Positions 19,881 through 28,960 of a DNA stretch of 64,000 bases are shown piece after piece. Within the stretch, counting starts at the first letter, position 1; every line of letters starts with the position of its first letter. The stretch lies in assembly GCF_900141795.1 (NCBI RefSeq), contig NZ_FSRE01000001.1, positions 533,712 through 597,711 on the forward strand, given 5' to 3'. Under the pieces are notes generated by a model that saw only the letters and a list, made by a program, of their open reading frames with translations, was not told the origin of the DNA and did not search any database. The stretch comes from Sulfurivirga caldicuralii. Its GTDB lineage: Bacteria; Pseudomonadota; Gammaproteobacteria; Thiomicrospirales; Thiomicrospiraceae. Both the position numbers and the translations under genes were made by a program.

Positions 19881-20516
19881 ATGTTTGTGGTGTACAGCCC
19901 GGAAGGACAGAGCTACCTCGGCATGCAGAACACGCTGCCGCCGCTGCAGGTGCCGAAGGCGCAGTCGGTACCGCCGGTGGAAAAGCCGACGCTGGATCCG
20001 CTCCAGGTAGAGCAGGACCGTCGCTACGAACAGGTTCCTCTGAGCGTGGAACAGGCACGGCGCCAGTACGAGCAGGTGATCAAGGCCGCGCGGGAGCGGG
20101 GCGAAACCATTATTCAGGTGCGCGAAATCATGTCCCAGCCGGTGGTGCAGATTGCACCGGAGGCACCGCTGCAAACGGCATGGGAACGCATGCAGCAACA
20201 TGGCATCGGTCATCTGGTGGTGGTGCAGGATGGCAAGGTGATCGGCCTGCTTTCTTCGCAGGATCTGCTGGGGCATGTGTGGCAGGAAGGTGAACAGACG
20301 CGGGTCAAGCGCGCTGCGGTGAAAGACCATATGTCGTCACCGGTGGTGACCTGCTGGCCGGAAACCCTGATACGCCGGGCGGCGCAGGTGATGACGGATT
20401 ATGTGATTCATGCCCTGCCGGTGGTCACGCAGAATGGTGAACTGGTGGGTATTGTGACGGCATCGGACATGATTCGGCGGCTCGCCATGGAGCCGCCGCT
20501 GGAGCTTTATGTCTGA
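19881..20516 (+). CDS. Protein with paired CBS domains
   Basis: The 211 residues consist of a Pro/Gln-rich N-terminal region (about 1-80, charged and probably extended) and two CBS domains (about 84-140 and 150-208) that together form a Bateman module for adenine nucleotides. Motifs VREIMSQPVVQIAPEAPL and VKDHMSSPVVTCWPETLI start the two repeats. A frame is open upstream to 19548, but it overlaps the cupin gene on the other strand. ATG 19881 has GGAG eight bases upstream. The target it regulates is not evident from the neighbours. Confidence 0.8.
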   Translation: MFVVYSPEGQSYLGMQNTLPPLQVPKAQSVPPVEKPTLDPLQVEQDRRYEQVPLSVEQARRQYEQVIKAARERGETIIQVREIMSQPVVQIAPEAPLQTAWERMQQHGIGHLVVVQDGKVIGLLSSQDLLGHVWQEGEQTRVKRAAVKDHMSSPVVTCWPETLIRRAAQVMTDYVIHALPVVTQNGELVGIVTASDMIRRLAMEPPLELYV

Positions 20517-20528
20517 CGGAAAGGCGGC

Positions 20529-20909
20529 TCAGCCCTGTTGCTGCTGTTCCTGTTGCGCTTTTTCCAGATCGGCACGTACCTGATCCATGTCCAGCGCCTT
20601 CAGCTGCTTGATGCCTTCTTCCAGCATCTCTTCCGGCATCATGCCCGGCTGTGCGTAAACCACGATCCCTTCACGCATGAACGCGACGGTAGGGATGGAG
20701 CGCACCTGAAACATCGCTGCCAGCTGCTGTTCTTCTTCCACGTTCACCTTGGCGAAGGCTACATCGGGATGCTTTTCGGACACCTTCTCGAAGATGGGGC
20801 CGAACATCTTGCACGGACCGCACCATTCCGCCCAGAAATCCAGCACGATCATGGGGTTTTCCTGCACGAACTTTTCGAACTCTTCAGTCTTGAGGTTGAC
20901 TACAGCCAT
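20529..20909 (-). CDS. Thioredoxin with C-terminal extension
   Basis: This 126-residue cytoplasmic thioredoxin has the active site WCGPC (29-33) and the cis-Pro motif VRSIPTVAF. After the usual 105-residue domain it carries a helical, Gln-rich tail ending in a run of glutamines. ATG 20907-20909 is preceded by AAGGAAAT, while longer readings overlap fumC more. The start overlaps the fumC 3' end by 26 bp, so the two genes are coupled. It resembles thioredoxin-like proteins that reduce cytoplasmic disulfides; a specific partner is not indicated. Confidence 0.88.
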   Translation of the reverse strand: MAVVNLKTEEFEKFVQENPMIVLDFWAEWCGPCKMFGPIFEKVSEKHPDVAFAKVNVEEEQQLAAMFQVRSIPTVAFMREGIVVYAQPGMMPEEMLEEGIKQLKALDMDQVRADLEKAQQEQQQQG

Positions 20910-22320
20910 GGTTATTTCCTTTTTTGGGTTGAATATCACCGATAGAGGGTGTGCCACCCTCTGTCAGGCGGGCGGGGTCAAGCAGCTTTTTCAGCGTGGC
21001 CTCGTCCAGATTGGTCATTTCAAGCGCCACATCCAGCACCGGGCGACCCTGTGCATAGGCGCTTTTGGCGATTTGCGCGCCTTTTTCGTAGCCTACCACA
21101 CGGTTGAGGGCGGTCACAAGAATCGGGTTGGCATCCAGCGCCTTTTTCAGATTGGCCTCATTCACCTCGAAGCCGTCGATCGCCTTGTCGGCCAGCACGC
21201 GCAGGGCATTTCCTGCCAGTTGCAGGCTGTCGAGCAGGTTGGCCGCGATCATGGGCAGCATCACATTCAGCTGAAAGTTGCCGGATTGCGCGCCGATGGT
21301 GATGGCGGTGTGGTTGCCGGTGATCTGCGCCGCCACCATGGCCACCGCTTCCGGAATAACGGGATTGACCTTGCCCGGCATGATGGAGCTGCCCGGCTGT
21401 AGCGCCGGCAGCTGAATTTCCGCCAGACCGGCCAGTGGTCCGGAGTTCATCCAGCGCAGATCGTTGGCGATTTTCATCATCACCGCCGAAAGCACGTTCA
21501 GCTGAGCGGAGAGCTCCAGCGCGCTGTCCTGCGCGCTGATGCCCACAAAGGCATTATCCATGCTTTCAAACGGGATACTGAGCGTCTGCGCCAGCCGTTG
21601 CGCCACCAGCGGGCCGAAGCGCGGGTCGGCATTGATGCCGGTGCCCACGGCGGTACCGCCCTGCGGCAGGCGCACGATGCGTTTTGCTGCATCCAGCAGG
21701 CGCTCGCGCACGTCCTCCAGCTGTACCTTCCAGGTATCCAGTTCCTGCGCCAATGTCACCGGCATCGCGTCCATCAGGTGGGTGCGCCCGGTCTTGACGA
21801 CACCTTCTACCGCTTCGGCCTTGCGTGCCAGCGTGTCAATGGTGTGGTCGATAGCCGGCAGCAGGTGGCGATACAGCAGTGTCGCCGCCGCCACGTGAAT
21901 GGCGGTGGGAATGGTGTCGTTGGAGCTCTGGCTCATGTTCACATGATCGTTGGGGTGCAGCGCCACGCCCAGCTCGCGCTCGGCCAGATGGCTGAGCACC
22001 TCGTTCATGTTCATGTTGGTGCTGGTGCCCGAGCCGGTCTGGAAGATATCGATGGGGAACTGGTCCAGATACTCGCCGGCGGCGATCCTTTCTGCCATGC
22101 GTGCAATGGCGTCGGCACGGGTAGCGTCCAGCAGGCCCAGCTCGGCATTGGCCTGGGCGCAGGCTTTTTTCACCTGCGCCAGCGCCTGAATGAACGGGGC
22201 GGGCAGGGGGCGGCCGCTGATAGGAAAGTTGTTGACGGCACGCTGAGTCTGCGCACCCCACAGGGCATCGGCAGGCACCTCTACAGGGCCCATGGAGTCG
22301 GTTTCGATGCGTGTTTTCAT
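20884..22320 (-). CDS. fumC: Class II fumarate hydratase
   Basis: FumC interconverts fumarate and malate in the TCA cycle without an iron-sulfur cluster. The 478 residues show the superfamily signature GSSIMPGKVNP and the family segments GSGTSTNMNMNEV and GRTHLMDAMPVTL. GAGGA upstream supports ATG 22318-22320. The C-terminus carries about 15 extra residues (PKKGNNHGCSQPQD) that overlap the thioredoxin start. It could be an ornament or reflect loss of the native stop codon. It is divergent from prfB. Confidence 0.95.
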   Translation of the reverse strand: MKTRIETDSMGPVEVPADALWGAQTQRAVNNFPISGRPLPAPFIQALAQVKKACAQANAELGLLDATRADAIARMAERIAAGEYLDQFPIDIFQTGSGTSTNMNMNEVLSHLAERELGVALHPNDHVNMSQSSNDTIPTAIHVAAATLLYRHLLPAIDHTIDTLARKAEAVEGVVKTGRTHLMDAMPVTLAQELDTWKVQLEDVRERLLDAAKRIVRLPQGGTAVGTGINADPRFGPLVAQRLAQTLSIPFESMDNAFVGISAQDSALELSAQLNVLSAVMMKIANDLRWMNSGPLAGLAEIQLPALQPGSSIMPGKVNPVIPEAVAMVAAQITGNHTAITIGAQSGNFQLNVMLPMIAANLLDSLQLAGNALRVLADKAIDGFEVNEANLKKALDANPILVTALNRVVGYEKGAQIAKSAYAQGRPVLDVALEMTNLDEATLKKLLDPARLTEGGTPSIGDIQPKKGNNHGCSQPQD

Positions 22321-22429
22321 GACACGGCGTCCTCGTATTTGGTAACCGCATGCTATTTTAGCGCGCCCGTCGCGGTGCATTCCGCGCCTATGCTAAAATT
22401 TGCTATTCAATTTCGAGTTTGGAACCGCT

Positions 22430-23542
22430 ATGGAACTGGGTGGACTCTATTCACGCATCAAGGATTATCGCGAGCGGGCCGAGGGCCTGAAGGACTATCT
22501 GCGTCTGGAAGAAAAGCGCGAGCGCCTCGAAGAGGTGAATCGCGAAATGGAAGACCCGGACGTGTGGAACGATCAGGAGCGCGCGCAGGCGCTGGGCCGC
22601 GAAAAGGCGCAGCTGGAAAAGGTGGTGGACGGCCTGCAGAACCTGCTCGACGGGCTGGAATCGGCCAAGGAGCTGCTGCAGATGGCGGAAGAGGCCGGTG
22701 ACGAGGAGCTGGTAGCAGAAGTCACCGAGGAACTGGAGGCATACGGCAAGGTGCTGGAGCAGCTGGAATTCCAGCGCATGTTCTCCGGCGAGATGGACGC
22801 CAACAACTGCTACGTGGACATTCAGGCCGGTTCCGGCGGCACCGAGGCGCAGGACTGGGCCAATATGCTGCTGCGCATGTATCTGCGCTGGATCGAGAAA
22901 AAGGGCTTCGAGGCCGATCTCATCGAAGTCACGCCGGGTGAAGTGGCCGGTATCAAGTCTGCCACCATTCATGTCAAGGGCGATTTCGCCTACGGCTGGC
23001 TGAAGACCGAAACCGGTGTGCACCGTCTGGTGCGCAAGTCGCCGTTCGATTCCGGTAATCGCCGCCATACCTCGTTTGCCTCGGTGTTTGTCACCCCAGA
23101 GGTGGACGACAATATCGATATCGAAATCAATCCGGCCGATCTGCGCATCGACGTCTATCGCGCCTCCGGTGCCGGTGGTCAGCACGTCAACCGCACCGAA
23201 TCGGCGGTGCGCATCACCCACCTGCCCACCGGCATTGTCGTCCAGTGCCAGAACGGCCGCTCGCAGCACCAGAACAAGGATGAGGCCATGCGCCAGCTGC
23301 GCGCCAAGCTGTGGGAACATGAGATGCAGAAGCGCAATGCCGAGAAGCAAAAGCTGGAAGAGAGCAAGGCCGACATCGGCTGGGGCAGTCAGATCCGTTC
23401 CTATGTGCTCGATTCCGGCCGTATCAAGGATCTGCGCACCGGTGTGGAAACCGGCAATACCCAGGCCGTACTGGACGGCGAGCTGGATCAGTTTGTAGAA
23501 GCCAGCCTAAAGGCCGGAATCGGCGAACAGGCGCCCATTTAA
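22430..23542 (+). CDS. prfB: Peptide chain release factor 2
   Basis: RF2 terminates translation at UGA and UAA. The 370 residues contain the UGA/UAA-recognition SPF motif (RKSPFDSG) and the catalytic GGQ loop ([11 protein letters not shown]). In most bacteria a UGA near codon 26 requires a +1 frameshift that senses RF2 level. Here the matching region (codons about 22-28, LKDYLRLEE) is read straight through with CTG CGT and no stop, so that autoregulation is absent. An extended -10 (TGCTAAAAT, 22391-22399) precedes the start. lysS follows after 25 bp, the usual order. Confidence 0.97.
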   Translation: MELGGLYSRIKDYRERAEGLKDYLRLEEKRERLEEVNREMEDPDVWNDQERAQALGREKAQLEKVVDGLQNLLDGLESAKELLQMAEEAGDEELVAEVTEELEAYGKVLEQLEFQRMFSGEMDANNCYVDIQAGSGGTEAQDWANMLLRMYLRWIEKKGFEADLIEVTPGEVAGIKSATIHVKGDFAYGWLKTETGVHRLVRKSPFDSGNRRHTSFASVFVTPEVDDNIDIEINPADLRIDVYRASGAGGQHVNRTESAVRITHLPTGIVVQCQNGRSQHQNKDEAMRQLRAKLWEHEMQKRNAEKQKLEESKADIGWGSQIRSYVLDSGRIKDLRTGVETGNTQAVLDGELDQFVEASLKAGIGEQAPI

Positions 23543-23567
23543 CCTAATTCACGGACAGCACAAGACC

Positions 23568-25085
23568 ATGACAGAGAAGACAAACGCGCCCGAGCAGCAG
23601 GACGAAAACCGCATTATTGCCGAGCGTCGCGCCAAACTGGCGGCGCTGCGCGAACAGGGTCAGGCCTATCCCAACACCTTCCGGCGCGAACATCTGGCGG
23701 CGGACATCCACGCTCATTACGACGACTGGGATAACGAGCGCTTCCAGCAGGAAGGGCCGGTGCGCGTCAAAATTGCCGGGCGCATGATGACACGTCGCAT
23801 CATGGGCAAGGCCAGCTTCGCCACCCTGCAGGACATGAGCGGCCGCATTCAGATATACGTCACCCGCGATGATCTGCCGGAAGGGGTCTATAACCAGCAG
23901 TTCAAGAAGTGGGACTTGGGCGACATCATCGGCGTGGAAGGCTATCTGTTCAAAACCAAGACCGGGGAGTTGACCGTCCATGCCGAGCATGTGGAGCTGA
24001 TCACCAAGGCGATCCGTCCGCTGCCGGACAAGTTCCACGGCCTGCAGGATCAGGAGCTGCGCTATCGCCGCCGCTATCTGGACCTGATCATGAACCCGGA
24101 AAGCCGTGAAACCTTTTTGATCCGCTCGCGCATCGTGCAGATGGTGCGCGAGTTCCTCACCCGCCACGGCTTCCTCGAGGTGGAAACCCCCATGATGCAG
24201 GTGATCCCGGGCGGGGCGAGCGCCAAGCCGTTTATCACCCATCACAATGCGCTGGACATGCCGCTCTATATGCGTATCGCGCCGGAGCTGTACCTCAAGC
24301 GTCTGTTGGTGGGCGGCTTTGAAAAGGTATTCGAGATCAATCGCAACTTCCGCAACGAAGGCCTCTCCACCCGCCACAACCCCGAGTTCACCATGGTGGA
24401 GTTCTACGAAGCCTACGCGGACTACCACAAGATGATGGACTACACCGAGGCGCTGTTCAAGGAGATCGCCGAAGCCGTCACCGGCGGGTTTGAGGTCACC
24501 TATCAGGGTGAAACCTACGATTTCGGCAAGCCCTTTGCGCGCATGACGCTGAAGGAGTCCATTATCATGCTCAATCCGGGCGTTACCGAAGCGCAACTGG
24601 ATGACTTCGAGCAGGCAAAGGCGCTGGCGGAGAAGCTGGGCATTGACGTGCAACCGGGCTGGGGGCTGGGTAAGGTGCAGACGGAGATTTTCGAAAAGAC
24701 CGTCGAGCACAATCTCAAGGATCCCACCTTCATCACCGAATATCCGGCGGAAGTCAGTCCGCTGGCGCGCCGCAACGATCAGAACCCGTTTGTCACCGAC
24801 CGTTTCGAGCTGTTTGTGGGCGGACGCGAGATCGCCAACGGCTTCTCGGAGCTGAACGACGCCGAGGATCAGGCGGAGCGTTTCCGCAAGCAGGTGGAAG
24901 CGAAAGAGGCGGGCGACGAAGAGGCCATGTTCTACGACGAGGACTATATTATCGCGCTGGAGCATGGCATGCCCCCCGCCGCCGGCGAAGGCATCGGCAT
25001 CGACCGCCTGGTGATGCTGTTTACCGACAGCCCCTCTATCCGCGACGTGATTCTCTTCCCACACATGCGGCCGCAGAAGGATTAA
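23568..25085 (+). CDS. lysS: Lysyl-tRNA synthetase, class II
   Basis: LysS charges tRNA-Lys. The 505 residues show an OB-fold anticodon-binding domain (about 60-150) and class II catalytic motifs: motif 1 around [16 protein letters not shown], motif 2 in [15 protein letters not shown] and motif 3 in [12 protein letters not shown]. It lies 25 bp after prfB and is probably cotranscribed. No terminator is visible after its stop; a transposase relic begins about 120 bp downstream. Confidence 0.98.
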   Translation: MTEKTNAPEQQDENRIIAERRAKLAALREQGQAYPNTFRREHLAADIHAHYDDWDNERFQQEGPVRVKIAGRMMTRRIMGKASFATLQDMSGRIQIYVTRDDLPEGVYNQQFKKWDLGDIIGVEGYLFKTKTGELTVHAEHVELITKAIRPLPDKFHGLQDQELRYRRRYLDLIMNPESRETFLIRSRIVQMVREFLTRHGFLEVETPMMQVIPGGASAKPFITHHNALDMPLYMRIAPELYLKRLLVGGFEKVFEINRNFRNEGLSTRHNPEFTMVEFYEAYADYHKMMDYTEALFKEIAEAVTGGFEVTYQGETYDFGKPFARMTLKESIIMLNPGVTEAQLDDFEQAKALAEKLGIDVQPGWGLGKVQTEIFEKTVEHNLKDPTFITEYPAEVSPLARRNDQNPFVTDRFELFVGGREIANGFSELNDAEDQAERFRKQVEAKEAGDEEAMFYDEDYIIALEHGMPPAAGEGIGIDRLVMLFTDSPSIRDVILFPHMRPQKD

Positions 25086-25204
25086 AGGGCGTCAGGGCTG
25101 TGAGCCGTGTGTGCGCTTTTACTTCCAGGGTTTTACGCCCGTAGAAGAGGTATTGCCAATAGACTGGTGTCAGGGGTCAAATCCCAAATCTGCTGTAAAT
25201 TCCC

Positions 25205-25481
25205 TTGCGCAGGTTTGACATTGCTCCGGTCTCAGTGATCGATACCGACCACCTTATCCGTCTTGTGCTCGGAAGCCTGTTGCGCTTCCCACCATTCGTT
25301 AATTTGAGCCGTCGGCGGTATTTCTCCGCCAAGGCCATCACTGCCAGGGCGTCTTCCAGCCCTTCTTCCAGACAGGCCTCCGCCTTGGGGGCTGCATTTT
25401 CCATCTCCTCCATCAGGGGGCCTTTTGTCGTGCTTCCTGTGCCGTCTGCGCTCTGAAGATGCGCTTGAGCCCTTCTGTCAT
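25205..25481 (-). pseudogene. Relic of an IS256/mutator-type transposase (C-terminal part)
   Basis: On the minus strand, from ATG 25481, one frame reads MTEGLKRIFRAQTAQEARQK. A shifted frame continues LEEGLEDALAVMALAEKYR then RRLKLTN, and a third frame gives NEWWEAQQASEHKTD before a stop. The IFRA...EA segment and the YRRRLKLTN segment are hallmarks of the C-terminal part of IS256/mutator transposases. At least two frameshifts and loss of the N-terminal two thirds make it non-functional. It occupies most of the 510-bp gap between lysS and the initiator tRNA; I see nothing else there. Confidence 0.65.
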
Positions 25482-25560
25482 GGCCGTTTTGTTCTGTCAC
25501 CTGTGCAAATTATGCAGGATATGGCGTGGGGAAGCAGTAAAGAAAATATACTCGGAAAAT

Positions 25561-25589
25561 AAAAAAGCCGGCATAAAGCCGGCTTTTTT
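25561..25589. terminator. Bidirectional terminator downstream of tRNA-fMet
   Basis: AAAAAAGCCGGC (25561-25572) pairs with GCCGGCTTTTTT (25578-25589). The T-run on either strand makes it functional in both directions. It ends the minus-strand tRNA transcript. Confidence 0.9.
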
Positions 25590-25595
25590 ATGGGT

Positions 25596-25672
<77 letters not shown>

Positions 25673-25689
25673 TCATTGGAACGAGGCGT

Positions 25690-25718
25690 ATTATAGGGGC
25701 GCCGCGCTCAGGTTTCAA
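25690..25718 (-). promoter_or_regulatory. Sigma70 promoter of tRNA-fMet
   Basis: On the minus strand TTGAAA (25718-25713), 17 bp, TATAAT (25695-25690). The predicted start is about 10 bp before the tRNA. It lies in the short gap after the ppsA stop. Confidence 0.85.
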
Positions 25719-25725
25719 CCCTGTT

Positions 25726-28152
25726 TCAGGCCTGCTGCAGGGATTTTTCAATCTCTACCACCTTCGCCCAGGTGCTGAGCAGGGCGTCCGGGTTCAGGCT
25801 GAGGGTGTCGATGCCATGACGCACGAGAAATTCGGCCACTTCGGGGTAGTCCGACGGCCCCTGTCCACAGATGCTGCTGTGGATGCCGTTGCGTTTACAG
25901 GCCGCCACTGTCAGTCGCATCATTTCCAGCACGCCTGGGTCGCGCTCGTCGTAGTCAAAGGCCACCTTGTCGGAGTCGCGATCGACGCCCAAGGTCAACT
26001 GGGTGAGGTCGTTGGATCCGATGGAAAAACCGTCAAAATGCTGCGCGAAGGCATCGGCCTGAATCACGTTGTTGGGGATTTCGCACATCATGTACACCTT
26101 GAGCCCGTTCTTGCCACGCTCAAGGCCGTTGGCTGCCAGGGTCTGCAGGGTGCGTTGCGCCTCATCCACACGTCGGCAGAAGGGGATCATGGGGATGATG
26201 TTGTCCATGCCGATGGTTTCCCGGGCCCGCTTGATGGCGGCGCACTCCAGCGCAAAGGCCTCCACATAGTCCGGATGGCTGTAGCGGGCCGCGCCGCGGA
26301 AGCCGAGCATGGGGTTATCCTCCTGCGGCTCGAAATGGCGACCACCGATCAGGCGGGCATACTCGTTGGACTTGAAGTCGGAGGTACGCACGACACAGGG
26401 TTTGGGCCACACCGCGGCAGCAATGGTGGCAATGCCCTCCGACAGGGTGGTGACGAAAAAGCGGCGGCCATCGCCGTCAAAAGGTCGGGTCAGTTCGGCA
26501 GTCTGCGCGCGCTCGCTTTCGTCCAGTTTGTCCGGCTCCAGCAGGGCACGAGGGTGGGCCTGAATGGCCGTGTTGATGATGAATTCCATGCGTGCCAGGC
26601 CGATTCCATCGGCTGGCAGTGCCGCATTGGAAAAGGCCTGGTCCGGATTGCCTAGATTGATCATCAGCTCGGTCTGGGGGCGGGGCAGATGGCTCAGGTC
26701 GATGCGTTCCACTTTCCAGTTCAGCTTGCCCGGATAGACATGGCCGATTTCTCCTTCGGCGCAGGAGACGGTGACCAGTTCACCCGTGGTCAGACATTCA
26801 GTGGCATTGCCAGTGCCGACGATGGCGGGCAGGCCCATTTCCCGCGCCACAATGGCGGCGTGGCAGGTGCGTCCGCCGCTGTTGGTGACGATGGCGCTCG
26901 CCCGGCGCATGACCGGTTCCCAGTCGGGCGTAGTGGTGTCTGACACCAGCACTTCACCGTCCTGAAAAGTGGGCAGTTCGCTGACATCGTTGATCACCCG
27001 CACGCGGCCGGCAGCGATTTTGGTGCCGACCGCCTGGCCGCTTACCAGTGGCTTGGGATGGTCCAGCAGAATATAGCGTTCCAGAACCGTGCCTTTCTGC
27101 TGCGAATGAACGGTTTCCGGGCGTGCCTGCACCATGTAGAGCTGGCCATCGATACCGTCCTTTGCCCATTCCATGTCCATGGGGTGATTGGCGTCCCCAT
27201 GAATCTGCTGGTAGTGGCGCTCCACCTTGATGGCGTAGTCGGCCAGGATCATGACGTCATCATCGCTGATGGCGTAATGACTGCGCTCGTCATCCGAGGT
27301 GGGTACATTGCGGGTGTATTCCACCGCAATATTGTCGGTATTGAGTTCCTCGGAGAGGATCATCTTGATTTTCTTGCTGCCAAGACGGCGTTTGAGTACG
27401 GCACGGTAGCCCTTTTCGTAGGTGGGCTTGTGCACATAAAACACATCGGGGTCCACGGCACCCTGCACCACATTTTCGCCCAGCCCGTAGGCAGCATTGA
27501 TAAACACCACATCGCGGAAACCGGTTTCCGTATCCAGCGAGAACATCACGCCGCTGGCGCCGATGTCGGAGCGCACCATTTTCATGATCACGGCGGAGTT
27601 ATAGACCTTGAATTGGTCGAAGCCGTGGTCGATCTTGTAGTGGATGGATCGGTCGGTAAACAGGGATGCCATGCAGCGCAGGTAGGCGTCCAGCAGGGCC
27701 TGTTCCCCGCGAATGTTCAGGTAGGTGTCATTCTGGCCTGCAAAGGAGGCGTTGGGGGAGTCTTCTGCTGTGGCAGAAGAGCGCACCGCCAGGGAAACAT
27801 CTTCGCCGTATTCGGCTTTCAGTGCCGCGTAGCCTGCGAGGATTTCTTTTTTCAGATCATCCGGAATGGTGAGCGAGCGGATCAGTTCGCGAGCCGCCTT
27901 GCCGCGGCGCTGCAGATCGGCCACGTCATCGGGATCAAGCCCATTGAGAATCTCATGCAGCTTGTCCCAAGCCTGATTAGCAGTCAGCAGGTACCTGTAG
28001 GCCTCGCTGGTGACGGCGAAGCCGTTGGGTACGCGCACGCCAAGGGGCGTGAGCGCCCGGTACATTTCACCCAGGTTGGCGTTCTTGCCGCCCACCAGCG
28101 GTACATCCTTGATGGAAATTTCCCTGAACCAGCGGATATAACGAGCATTCAT
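25726..28152 (-). CDS. ppsA: Phosphoenolpyruvate synthase
   Basis: PpsA converts pyruvate, ATP and water to PEP, AMP and phosphate for gluconeogenesis. The 808 residues are slightly longer than E. coli PpsA (792). They show the N-terminal ATP-grasp-like domain (VGGKNANLGEM), the swivelling domain with the phosphorylated His in GGRTCHAAIVAREMGLPAIV, and the C-terminal PEP/pyruvate barrel with the catalytic Cys in SICGQGPSDYPE. Its ATG overlaps the upstream small membrane-protein gene by 4 bp. Confidence 0.97.
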   Translation of the reverse strand: MNARYIRWFREISIKDVPLVGGKNANLGEMYRALTPLGVRVPNGFAVTSEAYRYLLTANQAWDKLHEILNGLDPDDVADLQRRGKAARELIRSLTIPDDLKKEILAGYAALKAEYGEDVSLAVRSSATAEDSPNASFAGQNDTYLNIRGEQALLDAYLRCMASLFTDRSIHYKIDHGFDQFKVYNSAVIMKMVRSDIGASGVMFSLDTETGFRDVVFINAAYGLGENVVQGAVDPDVFYVHKPTYEKGYRAVLKRRLGSKKIKMILSEELNTDNIAVEYTRNVPTSDDERSHYAISDDDVMILADYAIKVERHYQQIHGDANHPMDMEWAKDGIDGQLYMVQARPETVHSQQKGTVLERYILLDHPKPLVSGQAVGTKIAAGRVRVINDVSELPTFQDGEVLVSDTTTPDWEPVMRRASAIVTNSGGRTCHAAIVAREMGLPAIVGTGNATECLTTGELVTVSCAEGEIGHVYPGKLNWKVERIDLSHLPRPQTELMINLGNPDQAFSNAALPADGIGLARMEFIINTAIQAHPRALLEPDKLDESERAQTAELTRPFDGDGRRFFVTTLSEGIATIAAAVWPKPCVVRTSDFKSNEYARLIGGRHFEPQEDNPMLGFRGAARYSHPDYVEAFALECAAIKRARETIGMDNIIPMIPFCRRVDEAQRTLQTLAANGLERGKNGLKVYMMCEIPNNVIQADAFAQHFDGFSIGSNDLTQLTLGVDRDSDKVAFDYDERDPGVLEMMRLTVAACKRNGIHSSICGQGPSDYPEVAEFLVRHGIDTLSLNPDALLSTWAKVVEIEKSLQQA

Positions 28153-28460
28153 AGGACTTCAATCCCTTTTTTGTGGCGGTAGTAGCGTAACACGGCCACC
28201 TTGACCGAATCGTTGAAAATAAACCAGCAGGCAGCATACAGCCAGATCGCACCGGCCCATGCCCAGCCAATGGGGGTCATCAGCCCAAAGCCATATACGG
28301 CAACAACGGTACCAATAATGGCGGTGGACATGATGGCCCAGAACAGAATACTGCAGGGCTGCGGGCGATGATGCAGCTCATCCTTGACCCGTTCGACGAT
28401 TTCGCGCACCTGTTGTTCAATCAGCTCACGGTCTGCATCCGGTTCCAGCACGCGGGTCAT
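28149..28460 (-). CDS. Small membrane protein with two transmembrane segments
   Basis: The 103 residues have an acidic, amphipathic N-terminal helix (about 10-30), two transmembrane helices (about 38-60 and 65-86, WAIMSTAIIGTVVAVYGFG and WAWAGAIWLYAACWFIF) and a basic C-terminus. It overlaps ppsA by 4 bp (ATGA). Its own start overlaps the stop of the degenerate P-type ATPase by 4 bp, so it was probably once translated with that pump and may have been an accessory of it. It remains intact although the pump is destroyed. Confidence 0.65.
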   Translation of the reverse strand: MTRVLEPDADRELIEQQVREIVERVKDELHHRPQPCSILFWAIMSTAIIGTVVAVYGFGLMTPIGWAWAGAIWLYAACWFIFNDSVKVAVLRYYRHKKGIEVL

Positions 28461-28917
28461 GGGCGGGCAAGAATTTCCGACAGCGCGATGTATTCCTGCA
28501 TGGACTGGCCGCGTAGTTCACGCACATCGAGAATCCTGTCGCCGATGTCCAGTTGCCGCGCAATGTATTTGGCCACGGCGAGATTGTCGCCTGTCACCAT
28601 CTTGACTTCGACGCCCTTGGTCTTGGCTTGCCGGATGGCCTGTTTTGAATCGGGGCGCGGCGGATCGAACAGTGGGATAAGGCCGAGGAAGTGGTAATTG
28701 TCTTCGTGGGTTTCCTTCCAGGCGACACCCAGGGTGCGGAAACCCTTTTGCGCAAATGCTTGCCAGTGCAGCGTAGATAAAAAGTGCTTCCGGTGAGGTT
28801 TGTCTCAGCAGCCACGGCTCGGCCAGGCTCATGCGGTTCTGCGTAAGGGTGCCGGTCTTGTCGGAGCAGAGGATATCCATCCCCGCCAGTTCTTCAATGG
28901 CGGCCAGGGAAACGATA
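28457..28917 (-). pseudogene. Degenerate proton-efflux-type P-type ATPase
   Basis: The first reading frame keeps [18 protein letters not shown], with the phosphorylated Asp of P-type ATPases, up to [11 protein letters not shown] (near 28765). A second frame then continues [47 protein letters not shown] and on to a TGA at 28457-28459. The N-terminal transmembrane part, about 150-200 residues between the two segments, and the C-terminal membrane half are missing. The [11 protein letters not shown] and MVTGDN motifs point to the Pma1-like proton-pump (P3A) subgroup. This is the whole content of the gap between 28460 and 28917. Confidence 0.8.
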
Positions 28918-28941
28918 AAGGCGCCCGAAGGCGCCTTTATA
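28916..28941 (-). terminator. Terminator of the DUF505-like gene
   Basis: AAAGGCGCC and GGCGCCTTT form a 9-bp stem around a TTCG/CGAA tetraloop, followed on the minus strand by ATCGTTT. It lies at the boundary with the truncated ATPase. Confidence 0.7.
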
Positions 28942-28960
28942 ACGGATAGAAGGTCCAGGT

